Notes under the pieces: model-generated | What the model saw: only the letters and a program-made list of their open reading frames with translations | Database searches by the model: none | What the model was told of the DNA's origin: nothing | Made by a program: the position numbers and the translations under genes | Shown: in pieces, positions 43,606-52,794 of the stretch | Layout: the number at the start of each line of letters is the position of its first letter | How positions within the stretch are numbered: position 1 is the stretch's first letter | Origin: VFZN01 sp964543955 | GTDB taxonomy: Bacteria; Acidobacteriota; Vicinamibacteria; Vicinamibacterales; UBA2999 | Direction: 5' to 3' | NCBI GenBank assembly: GCA_964543955.1 | Contig: CAZJBN010000007.1 | Location: forward strand, 1 to 64,000 | Length of the DNA stretch: 64,000 nt

Positions 43606-44862
43606 ATGACGACACTCGATCGGCGGCAGTTCCTTGCGGGCGCGGGTGTCCTGGCCGCGTCGGTACGGTCCGCACTTGCCTCTCCCGCGGCGTCTCAGGC
43701 AGCCGTTGGCATGCCGCGCGCATCCGTCTTTCCGGCGTCGGTGCGCGCCGACTTCCCCTCGGTTGCTCGCGGGACCTACATGAACTCGGCGGCCATGCAC
43801 CCGCTGGGCTCGTTCGCGGCCCGGGCGATCGAGGCCGGCGTGAACTTCCGCCTCCACGGTCCCGGCGAGGGACGCGCGGACTTCACGGCCGCGAAGCAGC
43901 AGGACCTCAAGGCACGGTACGCGCGGCTGATTGGCGCCGCCGCCAGCGAGATTGCCTTCACCGGCAGCACCTCCGACGGCGAGAACATCGTCGTCATGGG
44001 TCTGGATCTCGGGCGCAAGGGCGGCAACGTGGTCATCGACGAGCTGCACTTCACGACATCCCTGTACATGTACAAGGAGCTCGAGAAGCGAGGCGTCGAG
44101 CTGCGCATCGTGAAGCATCGAGACTGGCGGATCGACCTTGCGGACATGGATCGCGCCATCGATCGCCAGACCCGTCTCGTCTCGCTCGCGCTCGTGTCCA
44201 ACGTCAACGGCTACATGCACGACTGCAAGCGTGTGAGCGCGCTGGCGCACGATCGAGGAGCCCATGTGTTTGCCGACATCATCCAGGCCGTCGGCGCCGT
44301 CCCGATGGATGTCAGGTCGCTTGGCATCGACTTCGCGTCGGCAGGCACCTACAAGTGGCTGATGGGCGAACGCGGGCTGGGCTTTCTCTACGTTCGCGAA
44401 GACCTCCAGGGCACGGTGCTCCCGACGACGCGCTTCGGGCATCGACAGGTCACCAACTTCAACCGGGCGGAGCTGACGTGGGAGCCGCTGCCGGGCGCCG
44501 CACGGTATGAGACGGGCGGCATTCCCGTCCTGCTGGCCGCGGCCGTGTCCGAAGGCATCGACTACGTGCAGGCGCTTGGCCTCGACAGGATCCGGGCACA
44601 CGCGCGGGCCTTGACCGATCGCCTGCAGCAGGAGTTGCCACGCCTCGGCTACGAGCCGCTGACGCCCGAAGGTAACGAAACGCCGATCCTCGCCTTCAAG
44701 CTGCCCGATGCGGCTGCGACGGCCAGGGCGCTGCAGGCCGGTCAGGTGGTCGCGACGATTGTCGGCAACGAGAGCCGCCTGCGCCTCTCCGTGTCCGTCT
44801 TCAACACCCACGACGACATCGACCGCGTCGTGCAGGCGCTCGGCGGGCACCCGACCATGTAA
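43606..44862 (+). CDS. Class V aminotransferase-fold PLP enzyme with Tat signal
   Basis: 418 residues from the ATG at 43606. The N-terminus TLDRRQFLAGAGVLAAS is a twin-arginine signal, so this PLP enzyme is probably exported folded. The fold matches the NifS/isopenicillin-N-epimerase group: AFTGSTSDGENIVVMGL, VVIDELHFTT, ALVSNVNGYMHD, VFADIIQAVGAVPMD (Asp) and the PLP lysine in FASAGTYKWLMGERG. Cysteine desulfurase cysteine loop is not evident. Racemase or epimerase activity on a peptide or amino acid is possible. Divergent from ttcA with 120 bp between. Confidence 0.82.
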   Translation: MTTLDRRQFLAGAGVLAASVRSALASPAASQAAVGMPRASVFPASVRADFPSVARGTYMNSAAMHPLGSFAARAIEAGVNFRLHGPGEGRADFTAAKQQDLKARYARLIGAAASEIAFTGSTSDGENIVVMGLDLGRKGGNVVIDELHFTTSLYMYKELEKRGVELRIVKHRDWRIDLADMDRAIDRQTRLVSLALVSNVNGYMHDCKRVSALAHDRGAHVFADIIQAVGAVPMDVRSLGIDFASAGTYKWLMGERGLGFLYVREDLQGTVLPTTRFGHRQVTNFNRAELTWEPLPGAARYETGGIPVLLAAAVSEGIDYVQALGLDRIRAHARALTDRLQQELPRLGYEPLTPEGNETPILAFKLPDAAATARALQAGQVVATIVGNESRLRLSVSVFNTHDDIDRVVQALGGHPTM

Positions 44863-44876
44863 CCGAGCCTGGCACG

Positions 44877-47800
44877 CTACATCTCGACGACGGTCGCCAG
44901 CTCCCGATAGCGGCAGAGCGCGTTGGCCAGCTGCATCTGGCGTGGCGTCCGGCACTCGGGTTCGAGCAGCCGCGGCGAACAGACCACGAACACCGCGCAT
45001 CGCGCCCGCGACGTCGCGACGTTGAACCGGTTCAGGCTGTAGAGAAACTCCATCCCCCGCGGCGCATCTTCCGGCCTCGACGTGGCCATGGAGTAGATCA
45101 CGACGGCGGCCGTCTGTCCCTGGAACCTGTCGACGGTGCCGACAGGTATCCCGCGCAGCCGATCGCCCAGGCGGTTGACGTGGGCGTTGAACGGCGCCAC
45201 CACTCGCAGATCGCCCGCCGTGAGCGCGTGCGACCCGCCACGCTCGTCGATCCAGCTCGCCCCGGGCACGAGCAACCTGTCGACGAGCGACGCCACCGCC
45301 TCGACCTCTTCGCCCGACGCGCCCTGGTTCCCATCGTGCTCGATCGGAACCAGCCACAACCGTGACCCATCGTACCCCGCCGTTCCGGCAAGCGCCTGGC
45401 GCTCGAGGCCGGGTTTCGGTTCGAGCCTGCCCTCGTAGAAGAGCTCTGACGTGAATGCGCAGAGCGAAGGCGACATCCGGTAGGTCGTCGGGAGGAAGAG
45501 CCCGCGTTCGGCCGGCATGGTCTCGGCCCCGGCCAGCACGTGCTCCAGCGCGGAGACGCCGACGCCGTCCGGGTGACTGGCCTTCTGCGGCTGGTCGAGC
45601 TGTTGCGGATCGCCAAGCAGCACCATGCCGTCCGCCGCCTGCGAGACGGCGAGCACGTTGGCCAGCGACATCTGCCCGGCTTCGTCGACGAACAGCACAT
45701 CGACTGTGCCCGCGGACTGGTCGTCTGCCCACAACCACGCCGTGCCGCCGAGCACCTGCACGTCGCCCCGCGCGAGCGCATCGCGCGCGTCCTGGTTGGC
45801 GTCGACGTACTCGGTGATCCCGTCGCTCTCGTCGGCGGCCTCCCTCACCCTGGCGCCGACGCGCACGCTCTCGCCGTCTTCGCCTGCCTGAGCCACGACC
45901 TCCCGCAGGAGGTTGCGAATCACGGAGTGACTGTTCGCCGTCACGCCCACCCGTCGCCCCACCTTGACGAGCGCGCGAATCATTCGGGCACCCGTGTAGG
46001 TCTTCCCTGCTCCGGGCGGGCCCTGGATGGCCAGCGTCGTGCGATCCAGGGCCAGGACGATCCGCACGGCGCGATCGGTCGCGGTCTCGCCGGGGCGCGA
46101 CTCCACGCTGCCGGCTCGGAGCCGAGGCGCGCGGCGATACAGCAGCTCGACCCCGCACTCGGAGCCCGATCCGGCGAGCACCCGGCCGGCCAGCCGCATG
46201 ACCGACTCCTGGAGCACGTCAGTCGGGACGACGTCATGGGAGAACACGTGCGCCGGGTGCACCGTCGCCGTCGTCTTGACGTCGATCAGCCGGGACTCGC
46301 GATCGTGGCGGACGATGGTTCCGAAATGTGCGCCTGTCTGAAGCCGGAGACTCCCCTTCCGTCCGATCTCGACTTCCTGGCTCGGGTAGCGATAGCGGTG
46401 AACCACTGATCCAGTCGGCTTGCCGCTGCCCTTGCGCCGGATGACCTCCACGGCCATGACGTGCTCGAGCCCGGCGATCGCCTTCTTCTCGTCGAGCAGG
46501 TCTTCCTCCGGCAGATCGAGCAGCCGGTAGTAGTCCCACCACTCGGCGTTCGTCTCGCGTCGATGCCAGTCCAGGAGGTACGCGAGCACCCGCCGTGGAT
46601 GATCGGCGTGCCCGGGATCCGTGGCCTCCGGCCCGGCAGCCGCGAGCAACCGGGCGCGGAGCACCTCGACCTCCTGCTGGCGTCGGTCCACATCTGCCGA
46701 CGCGTCTCCAGCCTCCAGGGACGGCCGTGCAATCACGACGCCCTCGGCGATCCAGGCGGCGCGGACGCCTTCCAGCCAGTTGCACAGCGCTTCGGTCGAT
46801 CGGCAGTCGTCTTCGTTGTAGCCCTCGACGGCCGCCCGGATCCCGGCGGTGATGAGGTGCGGCGCATCCGACTCCAGCGCCAGCTCGACGTCCAGCAATG
46901 GACGACTCACGCTCTCGAGCGCCAACCTGCGTCGATATCCGGTGTACTGCTCCAGCTTCTTGATCGAGTAGCTCTCCACACCCGCACGGACGGCCTGCCT
47001 CGTGATCGGATAGAGGTCCACGAAGCGCTCGGCGCGAAGCAGTCGATCCAGTGACTCGGCCCGCGACACGTACCGTCCGACGAGCCGCTTGAATGCCGAC
47101 GGCTCGTAGTGATTGAAGTGGTAGACGTGCATCCCGGGATCGGCGGCCCACGCGTCGGTCACCAGATCCATGACCGCCTCGAATGCGGCCCGCTCCTCGG
47201 CATCGCTGACCGCCCACCGCGCGCGGTACGTCCCGCGATGCCACACGCCGAAGAGGAACTCCCGCCCGCCTTCGCGTGCGAAACGCGCACCTTCGAGGTC
47301 GAGGAACACATCCCCGGCCGATGGTTCGGGGAGACAGCTCACTCCCTCGCCGGCAGCGACCGGCAGCCGCTCGACGACTGGCCGGCGTTCCGAGCGCTGC
47401 CGATGCTGCACGCGCGCCTGGTGTCCGATGCGATCGTAGGTCTCGCGCGCACCCCGTGATGGCCTGAAGGGCACCGGCACGGGCATGGCCGCCGCCGCAG
47501 CCAGTGTCGGGTGTCCCTGCGCCACGAGCTCGACCCGGTGCGCCCGCGTCGTGCCTGCCACGAAGCACAGGTGGTCGTCGGCCCGCCGCCGCGCCTGGCA
47601 TCGACCCTCCCAGGCGCACACAGCGCATGGCTCCACTGGCTCTGGGTAGCAGGCCTGAACGAGCGCGTCGTGGCCTCGACCAACGGCGTTTTCGAGCGCC
47701 GCGCGCACCATCCGGTAGTAGGCCAGGTAGTCCTCGACGCGGTAGGCGTGAACGGGCTGAACCGGATCCGGCGTGACGACATGGAAGCGTTCCGGCAGGC

Positions 47801-48287
47801 GGCCCTGCATCCGGCCGAGCAGGTCCGAGTAGGCGCACAGCTGCAGGATGGTCCCGCCCTTCGTCTCACGCGCGAGCTTGGTGTCCTGCGCCTCGTAGCT
47901 CCATGCTCCGAGATCGCTCGGCTGGCTCACCCGCACGAGGATGTCGGCATACCCGGCAAGGTTTCCGTACGCCAGCCGGGCCTGCACGACGACGTCGGCG
48001 CCAGCCCGCATGGCCGCCAGCGTCTCGTCGGACTCGCGGGCATGGTCGCGCGCTTCGCCGCGCTCGATTGTCACGACGGTCAGGCCCTGCGCGCGGAGCG
48101 AGGCGACATGGCGCTCCTCGTGTTCGGCGCCACGTTCTCGCAGGACCTCGGCAAACGGGTCGGCGATCTCTGGTCGTCGAAGCACACCTCGCGCGACGGC
48201 CAGCTCGAGGCCGGTCCGGTGGCGGCACGAGAGAAAGCTGGAGAGATCTGTCGGAGCCAGGACGAGGCTCCCGCCGATGTCGCGCAT
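44877..48287 (-). CDS. RecB-like nuclease + RNase H-fold exonuclease + SF1 helicase fusion (TM0106 type)
   Basis: 1136 residues from the ATG at 48287; a TTG at 48305 is an alternative. Residues ~10-250 are a RecB-type nuclease (GYADILVRV Asp, EAQDTKLA, QLCAYSDLL) with a possible Fe-S cluster (CYPEPVEPCAVCAWEGRC). Residues ~320-520 are an RNase H-like exonuclease (FLDLEGARFA, YHFNHYEPSAFKRL, EGYNEDDCRST). The C-terminal ~450 residues are a UPF1-like SF1 helicase: Walker A GPPGAGKTYTG, VLFVDEAGQMS, GDPQQLDQPQ, TYRMSPSL, TVDRFQGQTAAV and NRFNVATSRAR. The family is known by sequence but its function is not; repair, RNA processing or defence are all possible. No phage-defence partner genes flank it. 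Confidence 0.88.
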   Translation of the reverse strand: MRDIGGSLVLAPTDLSSFLSCRHRTGLELAVARGVLRRPEIADPFAEVLRERGAEHEERHVASLRAQGLTVVTIERGEARDHARESDETLAAMRAGADVVVQARLAYGNLAGYADILVRVSQPSDLGAWSYEAQDTKLARETKGGTILQLCAYSDLLGRMQGRLPERFHVVTPDPVQPVHAYRVEDYLAYYRMVRAALENAVGRGHDALVQACYPEPVEPCAVCAWEGRCQARRRADDHLCFVAGTTRAHRVELVAQGHPTLAAAAAMPVPVPFRPSRGARETYDRIGHQARVQHRQRSERRPVVERLPVAAGEGVSCLPEPSAGDVFLDLEGARFAREGGREFLFGVWHRGTYRARWAVSDAEERAAFEAVMDLVTDAWAADPGMHVYHFNHYEPSAFKRLVGRYVSRAESLDRLLRAERFVDLYPITRQAVRAGVESYSIKKLEQYTGYRRRLALESVSRPLLDVELALESDAPHLITAGIRAAVEGYNEDDCRSTEALCNWLEGVRAAWIAEGVVIARPSLEAGDASADVDRRQQEVEVLRARLLAAAGPEATDPGHADHPRRVLAYLLDWHRRETNAEWWDYYRLLDLPEEDLLDEKKAIAGLEHVMAVEVIRRKGSGKPTGSVVHRYRYPSQEVEIGRKGSLRLQTGAHFGTIVRHDRESRLIDVKTTATVHPAHVFSHDVVPTDVLQESVMRLAGRVLAGSGSECGVELLYRRAPRLRAGSVESRPGETATDRAVRIVLALDRTTLAIQGPPGAGKTYTGARMIRALVKVGRRVGVTANSHSVIRNLLREVVAQAGEDGESVRVGARVREAADESDGITEYVDANQDARDALARGDVQVLGGTAWLWADDQSAGTVDVLFVDEAGQMSLANVLAVSQAADGMVLLGDPQQLDQPQKASHPDGVGVSALEHVLAGAETMPAERGLFLPTTYRMSPSLCAFTSELFYEGRLEPKPGLERQALAGTAGYDGSRLWLVPIEHDGNQGASGEEVEAVASLVDRLLVPGASWIDERGGSHALTAGDLRVVAPFNAHVNRLGDRLRGIPVGTVDRFQGQTAAVVIYSMATSRPEDAPRGMEFLYSLNRFNVATSRARCAVFVVCSPRLLEPECRTPRQMQLANALCRYRELATVVEM

Positions 48288-48386
48288 GTCTTCCGAGCTT
48301 ATCAAGGCCGCCGGGCAGGACAGGCCAGGCGGTCGACACGGCGTCGGCGAGAGCGACGCGGCTGCCGTGCCCGCACGACGACGCTC

Positions 48387-49520
48387 CTACGGCTGTGGCC
48401 GGACGAAACGGAAGAAGCCGTCAGGGTTGAACGTCACACCGACATGCAGCCGGCGAATCTCCTCGACAAAGCCCAGGTTGTAGTAGTCCTGCCCGTTGTA
48501 CACGCGAACGAAGAGTCCCCAGCCGCCGTTCTCCGCGGGAAAGCACGACACCTGCGCCGTCTGCACCCAGTGCGAGACATCCTCAGGCGGACTGTCGATG
48601 TACTCGATGCCCGCACCCACCTGCAGCCGCTTGGGGCACTGCCACCCGCGCGCGCCCGTGCGGCTGCGCGCCCAGTCCACCGCGGCCCGAAGGCGCAGGC
48701 GCCCGTAGTGATCCACCATCTCTTCGTCGACCCACGCGCGCGGATGCCATTCGATGTCGCCGCGCAGCGTCAGATCCCTGACCGCGATCGATTCGATGCT
48801 GCCCCGCGCCACCGGCTGCAGCCAGTTGCGCCGGTAGTTGATCCCGGTGCGGATGAAGTTGGTCGAGAAGCTGCCGTCCTGGCGATTGACGAGGTCGGCG
48901 TCGAACTCCATCGGTGGCTGGCAGACGTCCTCGTCGTCTCGCGACTGGCCTTCGAAGAAGCAGCCGTCCTGCCCGTTCGAGTGGTGCCCGACAATGATGT
49001 GGCCCTCCCAGAGGCCGAGGCGAACCAGGTTCTCCTTCGGCGCCGGCGCGCCGACGCGCTCGCCGAGATCGCGCAGAAACGCGGTGATGCGGTCCCGATC
49101 GCGAATCCAGAGCAGCTGCACGTTGACACGCGGCTGATACGACGGCGTGCGCACGGGGCGAGACGTGCTGGTGAACATGCGGATGCGTACGCCCGGCGTT
49201 CCCGAAATGGAGACACTCACCGACTTTCGCCGTGTCACGTCCAGCGAGTCGGTGAAGTTCTGGAAACCGACGAGATGCGGCTGGATGTTGGCCTCGAACA
49301 CGACGCCATCGTCCGACGTGATGAAGACGTCCGTGCCTTCGAGGAACGGGATGATGGATCCACGGTTGGTCTCGGTCACCGTGCGCGACGGCTCCGCCTG
49401 GGCTGGGGCGGCCGGCTCCTGCGACGAGGGTGCCGGGACCGCCGGAGCCTGCGCGCCGGCTGGGGTGCCGACCGCCACGACGATGAACGCAAGCCAGGCG
49501 ACGCGGAGCGGCATGAGCAT
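48387..49520 (-). CDS. Outer-membrane phospholipase A-like protein
   Basis: 377 residues with signal peptide (AWLAFIVVAVGTPAGAQ) and a Pro/Ala-rich linker, then a barrel-like region. IIVGHHSNGQDGCFFEG contains HxSNG, the motif holding the catalytic His and Ser of OMPLA, and YNGQDYYNLGFVEEI resembles the conserved late OMPLA strand. If real it would hydrolyse phospholipids in the outer membrane. An inserted Cys-rich loop (SRDDEDVCQPP) follows the motif. Assignment by motif only; another barrel family is possible. Confidence 0.55.
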   Translation of the reverse strand: MLMPLRVAWLAFIVVAVGTPAGAQAPAVPAPSSQEPAAPAQAEPSRTVTETNRGSIIPFLEGTDVFITSDDGVVFEANIQPHLVGFQNFTDSLDVTRRKSVSVSISGTPGVRIRMFTSTSRPVRTPSYQPRVNVQLLWIRDRDRITAFLRDLGERVGAPAPKENLVRLGLWEGHIIVGHHSNGQDGCFFEGQSRDDEDVCQPPMEFDADLVNRQDGSFSTNFIRTGINYRRNWLQPVARGSIESIAVRDLTLRGDIEWHPRAWVDEEMVDHYGRLRLRAAVDWARSRTGARGWQCPKRLQVGAGIEYIDSPPEDVSHWVQTAQVSCFPAENGGWGLFVRVYNGQDYYNLGFVEEIRRLHVGVTFNPDGFFRFVRPQP

Positions 49521-49633
49521 CCTCCTCGAGGGGTGAATCTCACCGATCGACGCCGGGGTGCGGCGATTGTCGATTGGTGGCGCTCGCCGCGCAGCCGTTT
49601 CGCGGCAGGACCGGTTCCTGCCCCTGGACGCGC

Positions 49634-49664
49634 TGCCGGCGGGGCAGGGTGCCCCGCCGTACGA
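49634..49664. repeat. Single-hairpin relative of the palindromic repeat
   Basis: GGCGGGGCAGGGTGCCCCGCC followed by GTACGA, directly after the stop of the DUF3553 gene. It matches the right half of the double-hairpin elements (GGCGGG...CCCGCC-N-TACGA) but lacks the second hairpin. Likely transcript end. Confidence 0.55.
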
Positions 49665-49666
49665 TG

Positions 49667-49972
49667 CTACTTCGCGGCGGCCGCGGCCTTCTCGGCTGCG
49701 GGAGCCTTCCGCTTCCTGGTCTTCACGACGACTTCAATCGCGCGGCAGTCGTGGGTGTATTCGAGCGACCAGGCATCGAGCACGGCGTTGGCCTTGACGG
49801 GCGCCGGCGCCAGCAGGCCGGGTTGGGGCACGAGGCGCTTGAACTGATCCGGCGGCGGAAGGTGCTCGAAGCCGACAAGGACGTAGGGTGGACTCTGACA
49901 GTAGATCTTGCCGATGCCCCACTCGGGCCTGTTGGAGTGGGTGACATAGGATCCGACGCGGAAATTGCTCAA
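49667..49972 (-). CDS. DUF3553-like small protein
   Basis: 101 residues from a TTG at 49972 with GAGG 5 nt upstream; a longer frame (to 50113) lacks support. FRVGSYVTHSNRPEWGIGKI matches the DUF3553 pattern (V-x-H-x-x-x-P-E-W-G-x-G), a short beta domain also found attached to helicases and other DNA enzymes. The C-terminal tail is Lys/Ala-rich (KTRKRKAPAAEKAAAA), possibly nucleic-acid binding. Function unknown. Confidence 0.65.
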   Translation of the reverse strand: MSNFRVGSYVTHSNRPEWGIGKIYCQSPPYVLVGFEHLPPPDQFKRLVPQPGLLAPAPVKANAVLDAWSLEYTHDCRAIEVVVKTRKRKAPAAEKAAAAAK

Positions 49973-50138
49973 ACTGACCTCGCGATCCCTGAAATTGGAC
50001 GAACGGCAGGGCTTATAGCGTATCACTTGTGACCGGGCCCGGCACCGTCGCCGGGAATCCGGAGGAATTCCCTGCGGTTTCCGGCGCCCCGCCCGACTCC
50101 TTGCCAACTCCACGCGCCGCGCTTACGATGCGCGCGAG

Positions 50139-51851
50139 ATGCCGCAACGCCGGAGATTGGCCGCCGCCACATTGACCCTCTCCGCGTTGGCCTGGTTCTC
50201 GACGACGGGGGCGGGCCAGACGGCCGCCTGCGACCTCCTCTTCACAGGCGGCCGGGTGGTCGACGGTACGGGCGCCGCGTGGTTCCGCGGCGATGTCTGC
50301 GTCACCGGCGACCGGATCACGTCGCTCGCGGCCCACCCACCTTCGACGGCACGCCGCCGCATCGATGTCTCCGGCCTCGTCGTCGCACCGGGTTTCATCG
50401 ACATGCTCGGGCAGTCCGAGTACTGGGTGCTTCGGGACAGCCGGGTGGCCAGCAAGATCATGCAGGGCATCACGACAGAACTGACCGGCGAAGCCAGCTT
50501 CACGAGCGCGGCTCACCCGGGTGCCAGACGGCTGCATCCCTTCGCAGCGATGTTCGACAAGGAAGGCGTGCCGGGCTGGGACAACCTCGCGGGCTACCTG
50601 CGTGTGCTCGACACGCGCCCGGCGACGATCAACCTCGGCACCTTCATCAGCGCGGGCGGCGTACGCGACGCCGTGATCGGCCGGCTGGACCGCGCGGCCA
50701 CGGCGGACGAACTCCGCGAGATGGAGGCGCAGGTGGCCGACGCGATGGAAGCCGGCGCCTTTGGCGTGTCGACGTCCCTGCAGTACGTGCCGGACCGCTT
50801 CGCACCGACCGACGAACTCGTCGCGCTGGCTGCGGTCGCCGCGCGATATGGCGGCAGCTACATCACCCACCAGCGCTCCGAGGCGGATCGGATTGACGAG
50901 AGTCTCGACGAGGTCTTCCGCATCGCACGCGACGCGCGCGTGCCCGCCACGATTCACCACCTCAAGACCGCCTACAAGCAGAACTGGGGACGCATGCCCG
51001 CCGTGCTCGCCCGCCTCGAGCAGGCGCGGGCGGAAGGCCTCGATATCGCCGCCGACCAGTACCCCTACATCGCCGGCAGCAACCCGCTCGACGCGAGTCT
51101 TCCCGTCTGGGCGCGCGAGGGCGGCCGCGACGCCATGATGAAGCGCCTGGCGGATCCAGCCACGCGCGCGAGGATCAAGGCCGAGATCCTGCAGCCCGAG
51201 ACGCCTTGGGAGAACCAGTACATCGGCTCGGGCGGGGCCGCGGGAATTCTCGTGTCCTCCGTCAGCCGCCCGGAGTTGAAGAAGTACCAGGGCCGCACGC
51301 TGGACGAGATCGCGAAGGCCGAGCAGAGAGATCCCCTGGACGTGCTCATGGACCTCATCGTCGAGGACCACACGACCGGCAGCGGGATCATGTTCTTCAT
51401 GAACGAGGACGACATGCGCGCCGCGCTCGTGCATCCGCTGGTGATGCTGGGCACCGACTCCGGCGGCATGGCCCCGGACAGCCCACCGCCAACGGCGGGC
51501 GTGCATCCGCGCGCGTGGGGATCGGCAGCCCGTATCCTCGGCACGTACGTGCGCGAGGAACGCCTGCTGTCCCTCGAAGAGGCGGTCCGCAAGATGACGA
51601 CGCTCCCGGCTGCTCGCCTGCGCCTGTTCGACCGCGGCCTGCTCCGCCCTGGTGCCTTTGCCGACCTCGTCGTCTTCGATCCCGCCACTATCCGCGACCG
51701 TTCCACGTTCGCGAACCCGCGGCAGTACGCGGAGGGCGTCCGCTACGTGGCCGTGAACGGCCAACTCGTCGTCGACGATGGGCAGATGACGGCCGCACGT
51801 CCGGGCCGCGCTCTTCGGGGTCCGGGTGCGCGGATTCGTCCTGCGCCGTAG
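50139..51851 (+). CDS. Exported D-aminoacylase-like amidohydrolase with altered metal site
   Basis: 570 residues. Signal peptide (LAAATLTLSALAWFSTTGAGQ), then a urease-superfamily barrel of the N-acyl-D-amino-acid deacylase type: CDLLFTGGRVVDGTGAAWFRGDV, VVAPGFIDMLGQSEY, FGVSTSLQYVPDRF, YITHQRSEADRIDES, TIHHLKTAYKQNWG, MLGTDSGGMAPD and GRLRPGAFADLVVFDP-like C-terminus. The first metal motif, normally GFIDxHxH, reads GFIDMLGQ, so the HxH pair is lost while later His and Asp ligands remain. Activity may rest on one metal or differ from deacylation. Confidence 0.82.
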   Translation: MPQRRRLAAATLTLSALAWFSTTGAGQTAACDLLFTGGRVVDGTGAAWFRGDVCVTGDRITSLAAHPPSTARRRIDVSGLVVAPGFIDMLGQSEYWVLRDSRVASKIMQGITTELTGEASFTSAAHPGARRLHPFAAMFDKEGVPGWDNLAGYLRVLDTRPATINLGTFISAGGVRDAVIGRLDRAATADELREMEAQVADAMEAGAFGVSTSLQYVPDRFAPTDELVALAAVAARYGGSYITHQRSEADRIDESLDEVFRIARDARVPATIHHLKTAYKQNWGRMPAVLARLEQARAEGLDIAADQYPYIAGSNPLDASLPVWAREGGRDAMMKRLADPATRARIKAEILQPETPWENQYIGSGGAAGILVSSVSRPELKKYQGRTLDEIAKAEQRDPLDVLMDLIVEDHTTGSGIMFFMNEDDMRAALVHPLVMLGTDSGGMAPDSPPPTAGVHPRAWGSAARILGTYVREERLLSLEEAVRKMTTLPAARLRLFDRGLLRPGAFADLVVFDPATIRDRSTFANPRQYAEGVRYVAVNGQLVVDDGQMTAARPGRALRGPGARIRPAP

Positions 51852-52036
51852 GGCGCAGCGATCCTCGCGCGCTGGTGCGACGACCATTTCCTTCGGGCAG
51901 CCAGCCGCCAGCAAAGGGCGCGAGATGGCTCAGCCGCGGTCGCGCGTCGAGCCGGCGAGTGGATGGGCACCGTGAAATCCCGCCCATGGTCCGTCCCGCG
52001 GCTCTGGAGCGGGATCATCCTGTACCCGCTGCTCGT

Positions 52037-52678
52037 TCAATCCCTGACCTGGAAGTCAACCATCGCGACCGTCCGGTCCCACGCCATGTACAGCGTGCCG
52101 CGATCCGGCTTCACGTCCACGAAGCCAATCGTGAACTGCTCCATCGACGTGGGCGACGTGCTCACCCGCATTGGCGCACGCAGGAGGTCGAACTTCCTGT
52201 CGTAGTTGTAGGACCCATAGAGCAGCACCTTGTCGGTCGGGTCGTACTTCGGCTGGACCGGCTGGTTGGAGATCACGAGCGTCCACGTCTTCTCGCCGAG
52301 CTCGACGAAGACGTTGTACACGCCCGGCGGGAGCGTGGTGCCGCCGATGACAAGTGTCGCCTGCGTCGTGAGCCGCGTCGTGTCGTTCGCGCCAGCGCGC
52401 CAGATCTCGGAATCCGGGTTGACCGTCTTGCCGTATGTCGCGCCCGCGCCGAAGATGTCCTCCCGTCCACGCAGGATGGGACGGCCGTAGTCCACCGTGA
52501 CCCACTGGCCGCCCGTGAAGCGCCTGTCGCCGCCCTCGCCGGACCACGTGCCGCCCACCTGGATCTCGGCCGACCCGCGCGGGCTGGTCGGGAGTTTCAC
52601 GTCGGGCCGCGTCTGAGCCCCCGCCGCCGCTCCAATCGTCATGACCACCACCGCCACGTGCCAGATACGCAGGTCCAT
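52037..52678 (-). CDS. DUF2911 family exported protein
   Basis: 213 residues from the ATG at 52678, with AAGGAG 8 nt upstream (the GTG at 52687 is too close). Signal peptide ending at AAAGAQ. Core phrases VTVDYGRPILRGREDIFG, YGKTVNPDSEIWRAGANDTTRL and LPPGVYNVFVELGEKTWTLVIS are typical of DUF2911, a beta-sandwich family common in Bacteroidetes and Acidobacteria. Function unknown. Confidence 0.82.
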   Translation of the reverse strand: MDLRIWHVAVVVMTIGAAAGAQTRPDVKLPTSPRGSAEIQVGGTWSGEGGDRRFTGGQWVTVDYGRPILRGREDIFGAGATYGKTVNPDSEIWRAGANDTTRLTTQATLVIGGTTLPPGVYNVFVELGEKTWTLVISNQPVQPKYDPTDKVLLYGSYNYDRKFDLLRAPMRVSTSPTSMEQFTIGFVDVKPDRGTLYMAWDRTVAMVDFQVRD

Positions 52679-52794
52679 CGGATTCACTCCTTCGTCAGGC
52701 CACGGGCCGATCCCGCAGACTCCCTACTGTAGTGCGAACTCCGCACGGCCCGGATGGCCGCGGGGTGACGAACCGGCCGGTGTGAGGGCCGGGT

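Noticed and set aside
43486..46158. Upstream extension of the ttcA frame giving a 1178-residue protein
   Set aside because: The extension is antisense to the aminotransferase and part of the helicase gene; TtcA homology starts at the ATG at 43485.
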